From Gemmatimonadaceae bacterium (lineage in GTDB: Bacteria; Gemmatimonadota; Gemmatimonadetes; Gemmatimonadales; Gemmatimonadaceae), in assembly GCA_035606695.1 (NCBI GenBank), contig DATNEW010000034.1:62001-126000 (forward strand): 64,000 nucleotides of DNA. Direction: 5' to 3'. Within the stretch, counting starts at the first letter, position 1, and every line of letters starts with the position of its first letter. Position numbers and translations under genes: made by a program. The notes under the pieces were generated by a model, which was not told where the DNA came from, did not search any database, and worked only from the letters and a program-made list of their open reading frames with translations. Positions 33,153 to 42,165 of the stretch are shown piece by piece.

Positions 33153-34357
33153 CAATACAGGAGCGCTCTCCGGCGCAGGATCGCGAGATGTGGTCGTACG
33201 TCACCGGCAAGAAGGGCAAGAATCGCATTCGGGTTTTTGCGTGGCCGGCGAAAGGCAACTCGTTCTGGATCGACTACCGAGAGAACGGCAAGCGCATCAA
33301 GAAGTCACTCGGGCACTCGGACCACGACCGCGCGATTCGGCAAGCCGAAGAGGTAGCATCACGGTTGAGCCCTGACAGTGCTCGGCCGGCAGCGGGCGCG
33401 GTACTAACGCTGCAAACGCTTTTTGACATCTACGAACGTGAGGTCACCCCGCAGAAGAAATCAGGAAGCGCCAAGGGACATGATCGGCGTACGCTGCCGC
33501 TGTTCCTGACGTGCTTCGGTAGTGATCGCCGGCCCGATTCGTTGAACGTGCGTGACTGGCAGAGCTTCATCCGACGCAGATTGTCGGGCGAGCTGGCGCC
33601 GAAGTACAAGCGCGATGACAAGGGCAAGATCGTGTTTACTCCGGTGCGCGCACGAGTCGTCGAACAGGATTTGAAGTTGTTGCTCGCCGTTCTGAACTGG
33701 GCTGAACGTGCTCGCGGCGATGGTACCGGCTACCTGCTCGACCGAAATCCGTTGCGCGGACTGAAGCTGCCTCGGGAAGAAAGTCCACAGCGGCCGATGT
33801 TCACTCCCGAGCAGTGTTCGGCGCTTCTCCGCGCTGCCCAAGAACATTCGGCCACAGCAGAACGGTTTGTAATGCTCGCGTGGTATACTGGGCACCGTTC
33901 CGGAGCTATCCGGCAGCTACGTTGGTCGGATATCGACACCGAGGGCGGTACGATTCGTTGGCGCGCCGAGGTGGACAAGATTGGGTATGAGCACCGAAAC
34001 CCGATGCATTCCGACCTAAACGCCTTTCTAAAGCGCGAACGGTCGCGGGTTGGTGCAATCGGCGACGCATGGGTATTCCCGCACGAAACCGACCCAAAGA
34101 AGCCAATGCCGCGTGAATGCGCTGTGCAGGAGCTATGGCCTGCCCTGCGCAATGCGGCCGGGGTTCCAGCCGGCGAGCGCTACGGTTGGCACTCGTTCCG
34201 TCGGGCTTTTGCCAATGCCCTGCGTGACGTGCCGTTGCGCGAGCTAAAGGACCTTGGGGGCTGGAAAAACCAAGGAACGGTCGTGGCCGTGTACCTGCGG
34301 CCCGACGAAAACGCGCAGCGCTCCGCGCTGGCCAAACTGGCAGTCGGTACCCGTTAG
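33149..34357 (+). CDS. int: Tyrosine-type site-specific integrase
   Basis: A 402-residue tyrosine recombinase. The N-terminal part (~1-85) is an AP2-like arm-binding domain (FWIDYRENGKRIKKSLGHS), then a SAM-like core-binding domain, then the catalytic domain with Arg250 (YTGHRSGAIRQL), His348-x-x-Arg351 (HSFRR) and the nucleophile Tyr382 (VAVYL). All catalytic residues are present, so the element may still be mobile. The gene ends 73 bp from the 3' end of the convergent tRNA-Ile gene, its presumed target; the last codons contain one of the putative arm sites (34346-34355). Confidence 0.95.
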   Translation: MTIQERSPAQDREMWSYVTGKKGKNRIRVFAWPAKGNSFWIDYRENGKRIKKSLGHSDHDRAIRQAEEVASRLSPDSARPAAGAVLTLQTLFDIYEREVTPQKKSGSAKGHDRRTLPLFLTCFGSDRRPDSLNVRDWQSFIRRRLSGELAPKYKRDDKGKIVFTPVRARVVEQDLKLLLAVLNWAERARGDGTGYLLDRNPLRGLKLPREESPQRPMFTPEQCSALLRAAQEHSATAERFVMLAWYTGHRSGAIRQLRWSDIDTEGGTIRWRAEVDKIGYEHRNPMHSDLNAFLKRERSRVGAIGDAWVFPHETDPKKPMPRECAVQELWPALRNAAGVPAGERYGWHSFRRAFANALRDVPLRELKDLGGWKNQGTVVAVYLRPDENAQRSALAKLAVGTR

Positions 34358-34376
34358 TTGGGTTTTGGTACCCGTT
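34346..34376. promoter_or_regulatory. Putative integrase arm-type sites, right end
   Basis: GGTACCCGTT occurs exactly at 34346-34355 and 34367-34376, 21 bp apart, in inverted orientation to the pair at 13287-13308. The first copy overlaps the end of the integrase gene. Function is inferred from arrangement. Confidence 0.55.
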
Positions 34377-34391
34377 GCCATTTGGAAAAGC

Positions 34392-34428
34392 AAAACGCCG
34401 CAAGCAGCTAAGTGCTTACGGCGTATGC
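34392..34428 (-). terminator. Element-borne terminator hairpin for tRNA-Ile
   Basis: An imperfect copy of the hairpin at 13103-13139 (CGCCGCAAGCA opposite TGCTTACGGCG, one mismatch) with a T-rich end on the minus strand. It follows the restored tRNA and replaces the host terminator displaced to the left end. Confidence 0.68.
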
Positions 34429-34430
34429 AA

Positions 34431-34504
<74 letters not shown>

Positions 34505-34575
34505 TTAGGGGCTTCGTTCGAGCCTAGAAGATTAACCGAGCGCGTAGGCAGGGTCAATCGATTGGGCGGGTGTTC

Positions 34576-34610
34576 CATCGCCCATCGCCCATCGCCCAGC
34601 GCCCAGCGCT
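34576..34610. repeat. Five tandem heptamers
   Basis: CATCGCC three times, then CAGCGCC and CAGCGCT, running into the stop of the porin-like gene. This is a small tandem repeat, possibly variable, between the tRNA and the host operon. Confidence 0.6.
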
Positions 34611-35725
34611 CAATACCCTTTCACCCGATCCACCCAATCCATCACATCGAACGCCTGCGACCACTGCATGGCGAACGCCTGCCCGTCCGGGTAGCTGTGC
34701 GACCACCAGCGATCGCTTCGAAAAGTTGCCTTGACGATGGAGCTCGCCGTCACGCGATAGCCGAGGCCGCCCTCGCCATCCACGAAGTCGGTGAGCCGCG
34801 CCGTCCAGCCGCTGCCGTTCCCTTCGTGAATGAACGGATAGTCGTTGCGCTCGACTCGGGCCGCCACGAAGAGACGCGGCGTGATCGTGTACCGTGCCTC
34901 TCCATAGTAGGTGAAGCCGACGATGTTCGACGCCTGGCCCGGCACCTCGTAGCTGCCGCGCGCCGCCTCGAAATGCGTGTCCAAATAGCCGCGCGAGAAC
35001 TCGACGTCCGCGGCCGCGACGGTCTGGTTGTAATCGCTCCACGCGCGACCGTTCAACGCGGCCGCGGGCGTATCGCGATTCAGATATGAGCCATGCGTGA
35101 ACGAGGCGCCCAGGCGCAACCCGACGAACGGCGTGTAGCCGCCGCCGATCGCGGGACGCAGGCGCGGTGTCGGATCGGGTTCGTAGAGCGCGTGCGTGGT
35201 CGGCAAGCTGACCATCGCGAAGCGATAATCGAAGTGCGCCGCTTCGCCGGAAATCTTCGCGCCGATCGGATAATCGGCGGTATAGCCGTCGGGCTCGCCG
35301 ATGAGCGGATTGCGCGTCGAGAAATGCCGCGACGCGAACGTGCCGATGATCGGCGTGAAGCGGCCGGCGTCGATCGAAAGCGCCGGCGACACGATGTACC
35401 GCGCGCCGAGTTGGTCCGCGTATGCCTCGGCGCCTTGTTCCAGCCGCGCCGGACCGGCTTCCACTTCGCCCTGCGCGTAGAACACGAGCGAATTCGTGGG
35501 CTGGTACGCGCCCCACAATTGGCCTCGAACGAGGCCGGCGGGCTTCCCTGAGTTTCTCGTGAGCAGGCTCGACGTGGCATTCGTCGACCAGAACTCGCCG
35601 TCGACGATGCCTTGCAGCAACACGGAGCCGCCGTTGCCTCCGCCACCGTACTGTGCCTGGGCGCGCGGCGCGAACCCGAACGTCGAAACCGCCAGGGCGA
35701 TTGATGAGAGAATGCGAATACGCAT
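34610..35725 (-). CDS. Porin-like outer-membrane protein
   Basis: A 371-residue protein from ATG 35725 (MRIRILSSIALAVSTFGFAPRAQAQ, a clean signal peptide); longer in-frame reading overlaps the upstream kinase and is rejected. The mature protein is a run of amphipathic beta strands with aromatic girdles (ARYIVSPALSIDAGRFTPIIG, GGGYTPFVGLRLGASF, TYYGEARYTITPRLFVAARVE), as in beta-barrel porins of the carbohydrate/phosphate type. It is the last gene of a three-gene minus-strand operon with the hybrid kinase (10-bp gap) and a cupredoxin-like protein, so it may belong to a solute or metal uptake route sensed by that kinase. Confidence 0.78.
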   Translation of the reverse strand: MRIRILSSIALAVSTFGFAPRAQAQYGGGGNGGSVLLQGIVDGEFWSTNATSSLLTRNSGKPAGLVRGQLWGAYQPTNSLVFYAQGEVEAGPARLEQGAEAYADQLGARYIVSPALSIDAGRFTPIIGTFASRHFSTRNPLIGEPDGYTADYPIGAKISGEAAHFDYRFAMVSLPTTHALYEPDPTPRLRPAIGGGYTPFVGLRLGASFTHGSYLNRDTPAAALNGRAWSDYNQTVAAADVEFSRGYLDTHFEAARGSYEVPGQASNIVGFTYYGEARYTITPRLFVAARVERNDYPFIHEGNGSGWTARLTDFVDGEGGLGYRVTASSIVKATFRSDRWWSHSYPDGQAFAMQWSQAFDVMDWVDRVKGY

Positions 35726-35735
35726 GATCGGTGGC

Positions 35736-38105
35736 TCAGTCCGCCGCGGTGCCGACGTCGGCCGAGACGCGACGTGCGTCGAGCGCCGCGCGCACCGTGC
35801 GCGCGAGCCCCGAGGGCGTGAAGGGCTTGCGGAGGAACACGGTCGAGGGATCGAGCTCGTACTGCGACAAGGCGTCATCCGCGTAGCCTGACATGTAGAT
35901 CACGATCGTGGCCGGGTGCATCGCGAGGTATTTCGTGACGAGCTGCGGCCCACTCGTATGCGGCATGACGATGTCGGTGAGCAGCAGATCGATGCGCCGC
36001 GCCACCGCGATCTCGAGCGCTTCGTTCGCATTGCGCGCGACGAGCACCGTGTAGCCGCGCTCCTCGAGCGTGCGCCGCGCGAGGATGCGCACGTCTTCCG
36101 CGTCTTCGACGATGAGAATCGTCTCGACGCCGCGCGGCAAATCTTCTTCCTCCATCGACGCGACGTCCGACGTCGCCACGGCTTCGGCCGCGGGCAGCGC
36201 GATGGTGAACGTGGTGCCGCGGTCCAACTCGCTCTCGACCGCGACCGTGCCGCCCGACTGATTGATGATGCCGTACACCGTCGACAGCCCGAGACCGGTA
36301 CCCTTCCCCGGCTCTTTCGTCGTGAAAAACGGCTCGAAGATGCGCTCCTTCACGTCGGTGCTCATGCCCGCGCCCGTGTCGCACACCTGCAGAAGCACCG
36401 CGCGGTTGTCCGGCGAGTTTCGCGTACCGAGCCGCAGCGTACCGCCGCCGCTCATCGCATCGCGCGCGTTCACCGCGAGATTGAGCAGCACCTGTTCCAG
36501 CTGTCCGCGATCGGCGCGCACGCGCGCCAGCGGCTCCTGCGCCGTGATCTCGAGGACGATGTGATCGCCGATGATGCGACGCAGCATCGGCGCGATGCCC
36601 TTCACCACGTCGCTCAGATCGAGCACGGTCGGCTGCAGCACTTGCTTGCGGCTGAACGCCAGCAGTTGATGCGTGAGATTCGCCGCGCGATCCGACGCCT
36701 CGATGACCTGGCGCAGATCTTCCGCCTCCGGGCTCGTGCGATTCGTGCGCATCAGCGCCAGCTGCGTGTAGCCGGAGATGACCGTTATGAGATTGTTGAA
36801 GTCGTGCGCGATGCCGCCGGCGAGGGTGCCGATCGCCTCGAGCTTCTGCGATTGGCGCAGCTGCGCCTGACTCTCGCGCAACGCCTGCTCCACCCGCACC
36901 CGCTCGCTGATCTCGTCCGTGAGCACGACGTTCGCCGCGACCAGCTCGGCGCCGCGTTCCTCGAGCTCGCGGCGGCGAAGCGCGAGCGAGTCCATCACCT
37001 GATTGAACGAGTCGTTGAGCGATCGGACTTCGCGAGCGACATTCGACGCATCGAATCGCCCTTGCCGCTCTTCGGCGGCCGCACCCGAGCGCATGTAGCC
37101 GACAAATCGCTTGAATGGGCGCAGCACCGTTCCGGCGACGAACACCGCGCCGAACGCGGCGAGCAACACCGCAAGGGCACCATATACAAGGAAGTCGCGG
37201 CGGAGCGGCTGCGTCAGCGCGGCGACGCGCTGGCTGAGCGACTGCAACATCCAGAGTCGCACGACGCCGTGGTCCTGCGTTTCGCCGAGCGTAACGGGAG
37301 CAACCACATAGTCGGCGCCGTCCAACGTCACGGTCGACGAGCTCTCGGCGCGATGGGCGTCGAGCGCCGACGCGATCGCGGGCTTGGCGAGTGCGCTGTC
37401 GCTCGCGGCAACGACTCCGCCGTTCGCCGTGAGCACGACCGCGGCGCTCGCCGTTGCACTCTCGCTTGCGACGAACGACGCATCGAGACGGCGTCCCAGC
37501 ACGAGCGCGCCGAGCGTGAAGCCGTTCTGCACGAGCGGGTAGACGGCTGATTCGACGTAGCCCGAATCCGTGCGCAGCACGGCGACCGCGCCGGTGTCGG
37601 CGGGCGCGGTTGGGTCGATGGCGTGGCGAACCGCGGCGAGCGACAAGAGACTCGCGTGATACGGGACACTCGCCCCGCGCCGACCCGCTTGCGCGAGCAC
37701 GCGGCCGGAATCGTCGGTCGCGACCAGCAAATCAGCATCGACGTTTCGCAGATCGTTGCGCAGCTCGTCCTCGAGCATGTTCACGAGCTGTCGGCGGTCG
37801 GTGCCCGCCGCATTGCGCTCGTATTGATACGTGTTCATGTCGGCGCGAATCTGCGAGGCGTCCGCGATGACGGACGCGGCGAACAGCAGTTGCCGGGCGT
37901 CGCGCGCCTGGAGTTGCTGGATGGTGCGCTGGTTGCGCGCGAGTTGCTCCGTGAACACGACGCGCGTATTCGTGCGCACCTCTCTGCTGAGCGCGAACAG
38001 CGCGAGCCCGAGCACCGCCGCCGTAACCGCGGCGCCGAGCGCCGCGAGCTTGAGGCTGAGCGAGCTGCGGCGAATGCGCGTGAGCACCGACACGGGTGCG
38101 CTCAC
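35736..38105 (-). CDS. Membrane hybrid sensor histidine kinase with HAMP and receiver
   Basis: A 789-residue inner-membrane kinase. TM1 (~19-42), a periplasmic dCACHE/single-cache-like sensor (~45-300), TM2 (~302-325), HAMP (~325-390), a coiled coil, HisKA with GGIAHDFNNL (His near 433), HATPase with NLAVNARDA, DTGAGM and GTGLGL, and a C-terminal receiver (~660-780) with Asp in LLTDIVMPHTSG and Lys in LRKPF. The family senses a periplasmic signal. It lies 4 bp after the cupredoxin gene, so that protein may deliver or report the signal, perhaps copper or redox state. No output regulator is adjacent. Confidence 0.92.
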   Translation of the reverse strand: MSAPVSVLTRIRRSSLSLKLAALGAAVTAAVLGLALFALSREVRTNTRVVFTEQLARNQRTIQQLQARDARQLLFAASVIADASQIRADMNTYQYERNAAGTDRRQLVNMLEDELRNDLRNVDADLLVATDDSGRVLAQAGRRGASVPYHASLLSLAAVRHAIDPTAPADTGAVAVLRTDSGYVESAVYPLVQNGFTLGALVLGRRLDASFVASESATASAAVVLTANGGVVAASDSALAKPAIASALDAHRAESSSTVTLDGADYVVAPVTLGETQDHGVVRLWMLQSLSQRVAALTQPLRRDFLVYGALAVLLAAFGAVFVAGTVLRPFKRFVGYMRSGAAAEERQGRFDASNVAREVRSLNDSFNQVMDSLALRRRELEERGAELVAANVVLTDEISERVRVEQALRESQAQLRQSQKLEAIGTLAGGIAHDFNNLITVISGYTQLALMRTNRTSPEAEDLRQVIEASDRAANLTHQLLAFSRKQVLQPTVLDLSDVVKGIAPMLRRIIGDHIVLEITAQEPLARVRADRGQLEQVLLNLAVNARDAMSGGGTLRLGTRNSPDNRAVLLQVCDTGAGMSTDVKERIFEPFFTTKEPGKGTGLGLSTVYGIINQSGGTVAVESELDRGTTFTIALPAAEAVATSDVASMEEEDLPRGVETILIVEDAEDVRILARRTLEERGYTVLVARNANEALEIAVARRIDLLLTDIVMPHTSGPQLVTKYLAMHPATIVIYMSGYADDALSQYELDPSTVFLRKPFTPSGLARTVRAALDARRVSADVGTAAD

Positions 38106-38109
38106 TGCA

Positions 38110-38856
38110 TTACCGCCCGCCCTGCGGGAGCGGAATGTTGAAATCGACGGAAGTCGTCTGGCCGGCGGTGACGTGAATGCGCCGCGTGACCGCCTTGATG
38201 TGCTCGTGCCATCCGACGATGACGTAGTCGCCCTCGGGCACGTCGCCGATCGCGAAGTGGTGGGTATCGTCGGGCGATGTGAAGAACGGATTGGACAGCA
38301 CGAGAACGACGGCGCTCATATCCGAATGAATGTGGCAGAACACCTGCACGGTTCCCGCGCGATCGAAGGTTACCGAGCGGGACTGCCCTTTCGGGTAGCG
38401 GCCGAGATCGAACCCCTTGGGGCCGGCCGCCGCCGAGAGCGAAAAGACGTTGTGATACACGTCGTCTTCGTTCGGGAAGTCGACGGTCGTGCCCTGGAGA
38501 ACGGGCAGCACATGCGGCACGAACCGTTCGTCGTGCTGCGCGACGCGTCCGTGCGGCGCCGATTCGCCCGCGCGCCCCATGTCGCCCTCGAGATAGATGA
38601 CGACGTTGTGCAGCTCCGCGGCGATCGGATCGCGCGGCGCCGGAGGCGGCGTCGAACCGGTGCCCGGCTCCGCGTACGGACGAAACTGCGGCCGGCGCGC
38701 GGACAGCGCCGTCGAGATCTCGACGGTGCCTTCGATGCGGCCCGTGGCTGGTCTTCGCGACGGTCGAGCCGTCGATCCACGACCGGCCGGCGCCATCAGC
38801 ACTAGTCCGGACAGCGCGGCAATCGCGGCCCGGCTACGCCGGGCGGAATTCGTCAT
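38110..38856 (-). CDS. Exported cupredoxin-like protein
   Basis: A 248-residue exported protein. The signal peptide is Ala/Leu-rich (ending LVLMAPAGRG-like), followed by a long Arg/Pro linker. The cupredoxin core (~130-195) has the type 1 copper ligands: His in VYHNVFS, then Cys-His-x-His-x2-Met in FCHIHSDM. The C-terminal ~55 residues (DVPEGDYVIVGWHEH...VTAGQTTSVDFNIPL) look like a carboxypeptidase-regulatory-like beta sandwich. Such proteins shuttle electrons or bind copper in the periplasm. First gene of the operon with the hybrid kinase and the porin-like protein. Confidence 0.82.
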   Translation of the reverse strand: MTNSARRSRAAIAALSGLVLMAPAGRGSTARPSRRPATGRIEGTVEISTALSARRPQFRPYAEPGTGSTPPPAPRDPIAAELHNVVIYLEGDMGRAGESAPHGRVAQHDERFVPHVLPVLQGTTVDFPNEDDVYHNVFSLSAAAGPKGFDLGRYPKGQSRSVTFDRAGTVQVFCHIHSDMSAVVLVLSNPFFTSPDDTHHFAIGDVPEGDYVIVGWHEHIKAVTRRIHVTAGQTTSVDFNIPLPQGGR

Positions 38857-38935
38857 GTCCCAATTTTACAGCCCTGCACGGCGTCTGGCGACGGCGGCAA
38901 TTGCCTGATCCTGTCCCAGGCGGTACCGTTGTCGC

Positions 38936-39754
38936 GTGCTATGGATCTATGAGATGCCTCTGTGGGCGCTCGCCGCCCTCCTGCTCGTGATCGTGTGGTC
39001 ATACACCGTCGGCGGCACGTTGATCGCTCGCCGCTGGGTGCTTTCGTGGCCGCGCTCCGAGAATGAGACCGTTGGGTACATGCTGTCGATCGCCGGCGTC
39101 GCGTACGCGGTGCTGCTCGCGATGATCGCCGTCGGCGCGTGGAACGGCTCGTCGAGCGTCGACGTCGCCGTGCAGCAGGAAGCCAATGCGCTGGCGGGGG
39201 TGTATCGCGGCGTGGCCGGCTATCAACCGGCGGCGCGTGCACACTTTCAAGACCTCGTCCGCGATTACGTGGACTTCGCCGTGCGCGACGAATGGCCGGC
39301 GCTCAGCCGCGATGCGCGCAGCCCGCGCACGGAGCTGGCGAGCCAGACGCTCGATCAGGAACTGATCGCCTACGTGCCGACGACGCCGAATGAAACGCTG
39401 CTCAAGCCGATCATTGTCGGCAAACTGAATGAGTTCGAGGATGCGCGGCGGCTTCGTGTCCTCACCGGCACGAAGGGTCTCGACGCGGTGACGTGGCTCG
39501 TCGTCGTGCTTGGCGGAATGGTCACGATCGGATTCACGTTCTTCTTCCGCACGGAGATGTTTCGCGCGCAGCTGCTGCTGTCGATGCTCGCGAGCGGCAT
39601 GATCGCGGTGGTCATCTTCCTGATCCTGGCGATGGACCATCCGTTGTGGGGCGAAGTGAGCGTGCAGCCCGACGCGCTGCGCGAAGTCCTACACGCCGTC
39701 AGCGCACCGCCGAGCAGCGTCACGGATTCAACGCAGGCGAAAATCCTGCGCTGA
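38936..39754 (+). CDS. DUF4239 membrane protein
   Basis: A 272-residue integral membrane protein (ATG 38939 or the GTG at 38936). TM1 (~8-30), TM2 (~48-68, AGVAYAVLLAMIAVGAW), a large cytoplasmic helical domain and a C-terminal TM pair (~185-235, TWLVVVLGGMVTIGFTFFF and LLSMLASGMIAVVIFLIL). The layout and TM2 motif match DUF4239, a family with a bestrophin-like arrangement and possible channel function. It is divergent from the cupredoxin operon and convergent with the chemotaxis receptor. Confidence 0.82.
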   Translation: MLWIYEMPLWALAALLLVIVWSYTVGGTLIARRWVLSWPRSENETVGYMLSIAGVAYAVLLAMIAVGAWNGSSSVDVAVQQEANALAGVYRGVAGYQPAARAHFQDLVRDYVDFAVRDEWPALSRDARSPRTELASQTLDQELIAYVPTTPNETLLKPIIVGKLNEFEDARRLRVLTGTKGLDAVTWLVVVLGGMVTIGFTFFFRTEMFRAQLLLSMLASGMIAVVIFLILAMDHPLWGEVSVQPDALREVLHAVSAPPSSVTDSTQAKILR

Positions 39755-39775
39755 CTCGTTGCCGGAGTTGGTCAG

Positions 39776-39794
39776 GTTGGTCAACTTGACCAAC
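39776..39794. terminator. Perfect palindrome between convergent genes
   Basis: GTTGGTCAACTTGACCAAC, a nine-bp stem around one base, between the DUF4239 stop and the receptor stop. There is no T-run, so intrinsic termination is uncertain, but the position between convergent stops suits a bidirectional terminator. Confidence 0.45.
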
Positions 39795-39798
39795 TCGA

Positions 39799-41514
39799 TC
39801 AGCGCGATACCGGAACGTTGCGGCCGATCGTCGACGGCAAATGGAACGCGGCGCTCGTGCGAGGCGCACCGACGGAGATGACACTCCGTCGCGCACCGCT
39901 TTCGTCCAGCTGGAAGTAGGACACGAGCTCCTCGAGCGCCGACGCTTGCGACGACAACTCTTCCGCGGTCGCGGCAAGCTCCTCGATCGCCGCGGCGGAA
40001 TCGCCGGCCACGCGCTGCGCCGTCGCCATTGTGGCATCGATTTCGTCCACGGCCTTCGCCTGCTCGCGCGCGGAGTTGTTCGCGTCTCCGACGAGCTCCG
40101 CGGCGGCGCGGCTGAATGGAACGAGCGCCTCGACCTGGCGCGTGACGGAATCCGCCGACGATGCCGTCGACGACGCGAGGGTCGCGATCTCCGCGGCTGC
40201 GATTCGCGCCCGCTCCGCGAGCTTGCGCACTTCACTCGCGACCTCGGCGAAGCCGCGGCCATGATCGCCCGCCCGCGCCGCCTCGATGCCGGCGACGAGC
40301 GCCAGCGTGTTCGTCTGCGTGGCGAGATCGTCGATTAATGAGATTTTCTCACCAATGGCCTGCATCGCGACGACCGCTTCACGCACGGCACGCGCGGTGG
40401 CTTCGGCTTCCGTGGCGCCGCGGGTCGCGAGCTGCTGTGCTTCGCCGGTATTGCGCGCACTGAGGTCGATTGCCGCGCCGATGCGTGTCAGCGCGCGCGC
40501 CGTGGCGTCCACGCCGGTCACCTGAGTCTCGGCGCCCGACGCCAGGTCCTGCGCGGTGGCGGCGAGTTGATTCGACGCGCTGGCGAGCGTCTCCGCGCCG
40601 CCGCGCACTTGACCGATCACGTTGGCGAGCCGCGACGTCATCGAGGCAAAGGCTTTGCCGAGGGTATCTCGATCCGAGCGCGGCTGTACATCGACCGTGA
40701 GATCGCCGCGCGCAATCAGCTCGGCGGCGGCGGTCATGTTTCGTTCGGAGTAGACCACGCTTCGCATGGACTCGAGCAAATGACCGACTTCGTCGCGTGT
40801 CATGACCTCGATCTCCTGCTCGAGGTCGCCTGCGGCGACCCGGTCGGCGGCGTCAGCCGCCACTTGTAACGATTTCGTAATGTGTCGGACCGTATGCGCG
40901 CAGAGGCCCACGGCCACGACCATCGCGAGCAGCGCGATGATGATGACGAGGCGCAGCAGCGCGACGTACCGCTCGTGCGCGACCTGGTGTTGGTGCTCGG
41001 CGATCTCGAGCTGGAGATTCGCCATGCGGTTGATGACCGCGGAGATCGGGTCGATGTGCTGGTACAGATCCTCGACGACGTAGCGTTTGAGTCCCGGGAC
41101 GTCGTGCGCGGCGAGAATTCGCTCGAGCTGGGCGGTCGACGTATCCGCCTGGGCCAGGAGCGGCACCACGCGACCCATGAGCGTTTGCTCTTCAGTCGAC
41201 TCGTAATTCGGCAAATACTGCCGCCACGTCGTGTCGATGACGCGCCGGGCGGCGCGGACCGCCGCGAGCGCCTGCGGCCACGGCACGTTCCCGTTGTTCG
41301 CCTTGTGGGCGTTGTCGACGATGTTGACCGCAAACATGTCGGCGATCGTTTTCAGCTGCCGCAGGGGGACCACGCGGTACTGAAACATGTCGTTGACGGC
41401 CGACTCGCTGGTATCCGACACATACATGCCGAACGAGGCGACGAGGACGATCGAGGTCGCGGTGACGGCGAGCAGCAAGCCCAGGCGTCCGCGAATCGTG
41501 AGATGCTTAAGCAT
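39799..41514 (-). CDS. Methyl-accepting chemotaxis protein
   Basis: A 571-residue receptor. TM1 (~11-30), a four-helix-bundle periplasmic sensor (~31-185), TM2 (~186-210), HAMP (~210-262, with a second HAMP-like stretch [17 protein letters not shown]) and a long signalling coiled coil. The hairpin tip reads [21 protein letters not shown] where most receptors have QTNLLALNAAIEAARAG, so the residues that contact CheA and CheW are partly changed. The C-terminus lacks a NWETF-type pentapeptide. No che genes are in the window. It is divergent from the T6SS, sharing the 177-bp region 41515-41691. Confidence 0.9.
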   Translation of the reverse strand: MLKHLTIRGRLGLLLAVTATSIVLVASFGMYVSDTSESAVNDMFQYRVVPLRQLKTIADMFAVNIVDNAHKANNGNVPWPQALAAVRAARRVIDTTWRQYLPNYESTEEQTLMGRVVPLLAQADTSTAQLERILAAHDVPGLKRYVVEDLYQHIDPISAVINRMANLQLEIAEHQHQVAHERYVALLRLVIIIALLAMVVAVGLCAHTVRHITKSLQVAADAADRVAAGDLEQEIEVMTRDEVGHLLESMRSVVYSERNMTAAAELIARGDLTVDVQPRSDRDTLGKAFASMTSRLANVIGQVRGGAETLASASNQLAATAQDLASGAETQVTGVDATARALTRIGAAIDLSARNTGEAQQLATRGATEAEATARAVREAVVAMQAIGEKISLIDDLATQTNTLALVAGIEAARAGDHGRGFAEVASEVRKLAERARIAAAEIATLASSTASSADSVTRQVEALVPFSRAAAELVGDANNSAREQAKAVDEIDATMATAQRVAGDSAAAIEELAATAEELSSQASALEELVSYFQLDESGARRSVISVGAPRTSAAFHLPSTIGRNVPVSR

Positions 41515-41691
41515 GTCGAGGAAGGGAAAACGACAGCGAGAGGTAAAGCGCGCCCAAACCTATCGCCTGACGCGCAAACCAGCTAGCTGTGCGGACACTC
41601 GGCAATTCAAGCGCTTGCGGTGATCTGGACCCGCCTTCATATTCGCCGTCCCGCGCCGGATGCTCGGCGCGCCTCTCCTGTTTTCTAAAAA

Positions 41692-42165
41692 GTGACCCCG
41701 CGACTTCGCCATCTCGTAGCGCGTCGTCCCCCGCCGGGATTCGTCGCACTTCTCCTCGCAGCCGGGCTGAACGCGTGTCTGCTACATCGTGGGCCTGTGC
41801 GTACCAACGAGCTCGAGCTCGTCGCGACGCCGGCGGCGAATGACAATGGGCCGACGCCGGTCGAAGCAGTGATGGTATACGACCCTACTCTTTTAAAAAC
41901 ACTGGTCACGATGACCGCTGCCGAGTGGTTTGCGTCGCGCCAGCAGTTGCGTAACGATTTCCCGACAGGCTTCGCGTCGCAGGCGTGGGAGTTGGTCCCC
42001 GGCCAGCGCGTCGACCTGCGCAAGCTTCCGTTCCAGCGTGGTCTTGCGTTGCTGCTGTTCGCGAATTATCGCTCGCCCGGACCGCACCGGGCTCGGCTCG
42101 ATGCGCGGTCGCGCGCTCGCGTCACGTTCCAGGATCGCGACTTCGTTGTCACGGCGGCTCCCTGA
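41692..42165 (+). CDS. tssJ: TssJ, T6SS outer-membrane lipoprotein
   Basis: A 157-residue lipoprotein from GTG 41692, with signal peptide and lipobox LNAC (Cys29). The remainder is a transthyretin-like beta sandwich typical of TssJ (MVYDPTLLKTLVTMTAAEWF, GQRVDLRKLPFQRGLALLLFANYR). TssJ anchors the TssL-TssM membrane complex to the outer membrane. First gene of the cluster; its TGA overlaps the ATG of tssK (TGATG). Confidence 0.85.
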   Translation: MTPRLRHLVARRPPPGFVALLLAAGLNACLLHRGPVRTNELELVATPAANDNGPTPVEAVMVYDPTLLKTLVTMTAAEWFASRQQLRNDFPTGFASQAWELVPGQRVDLRKLPFQRGLALLLFANYRSPGPHRARLDARSRARVTFQDRDFVVTAAP

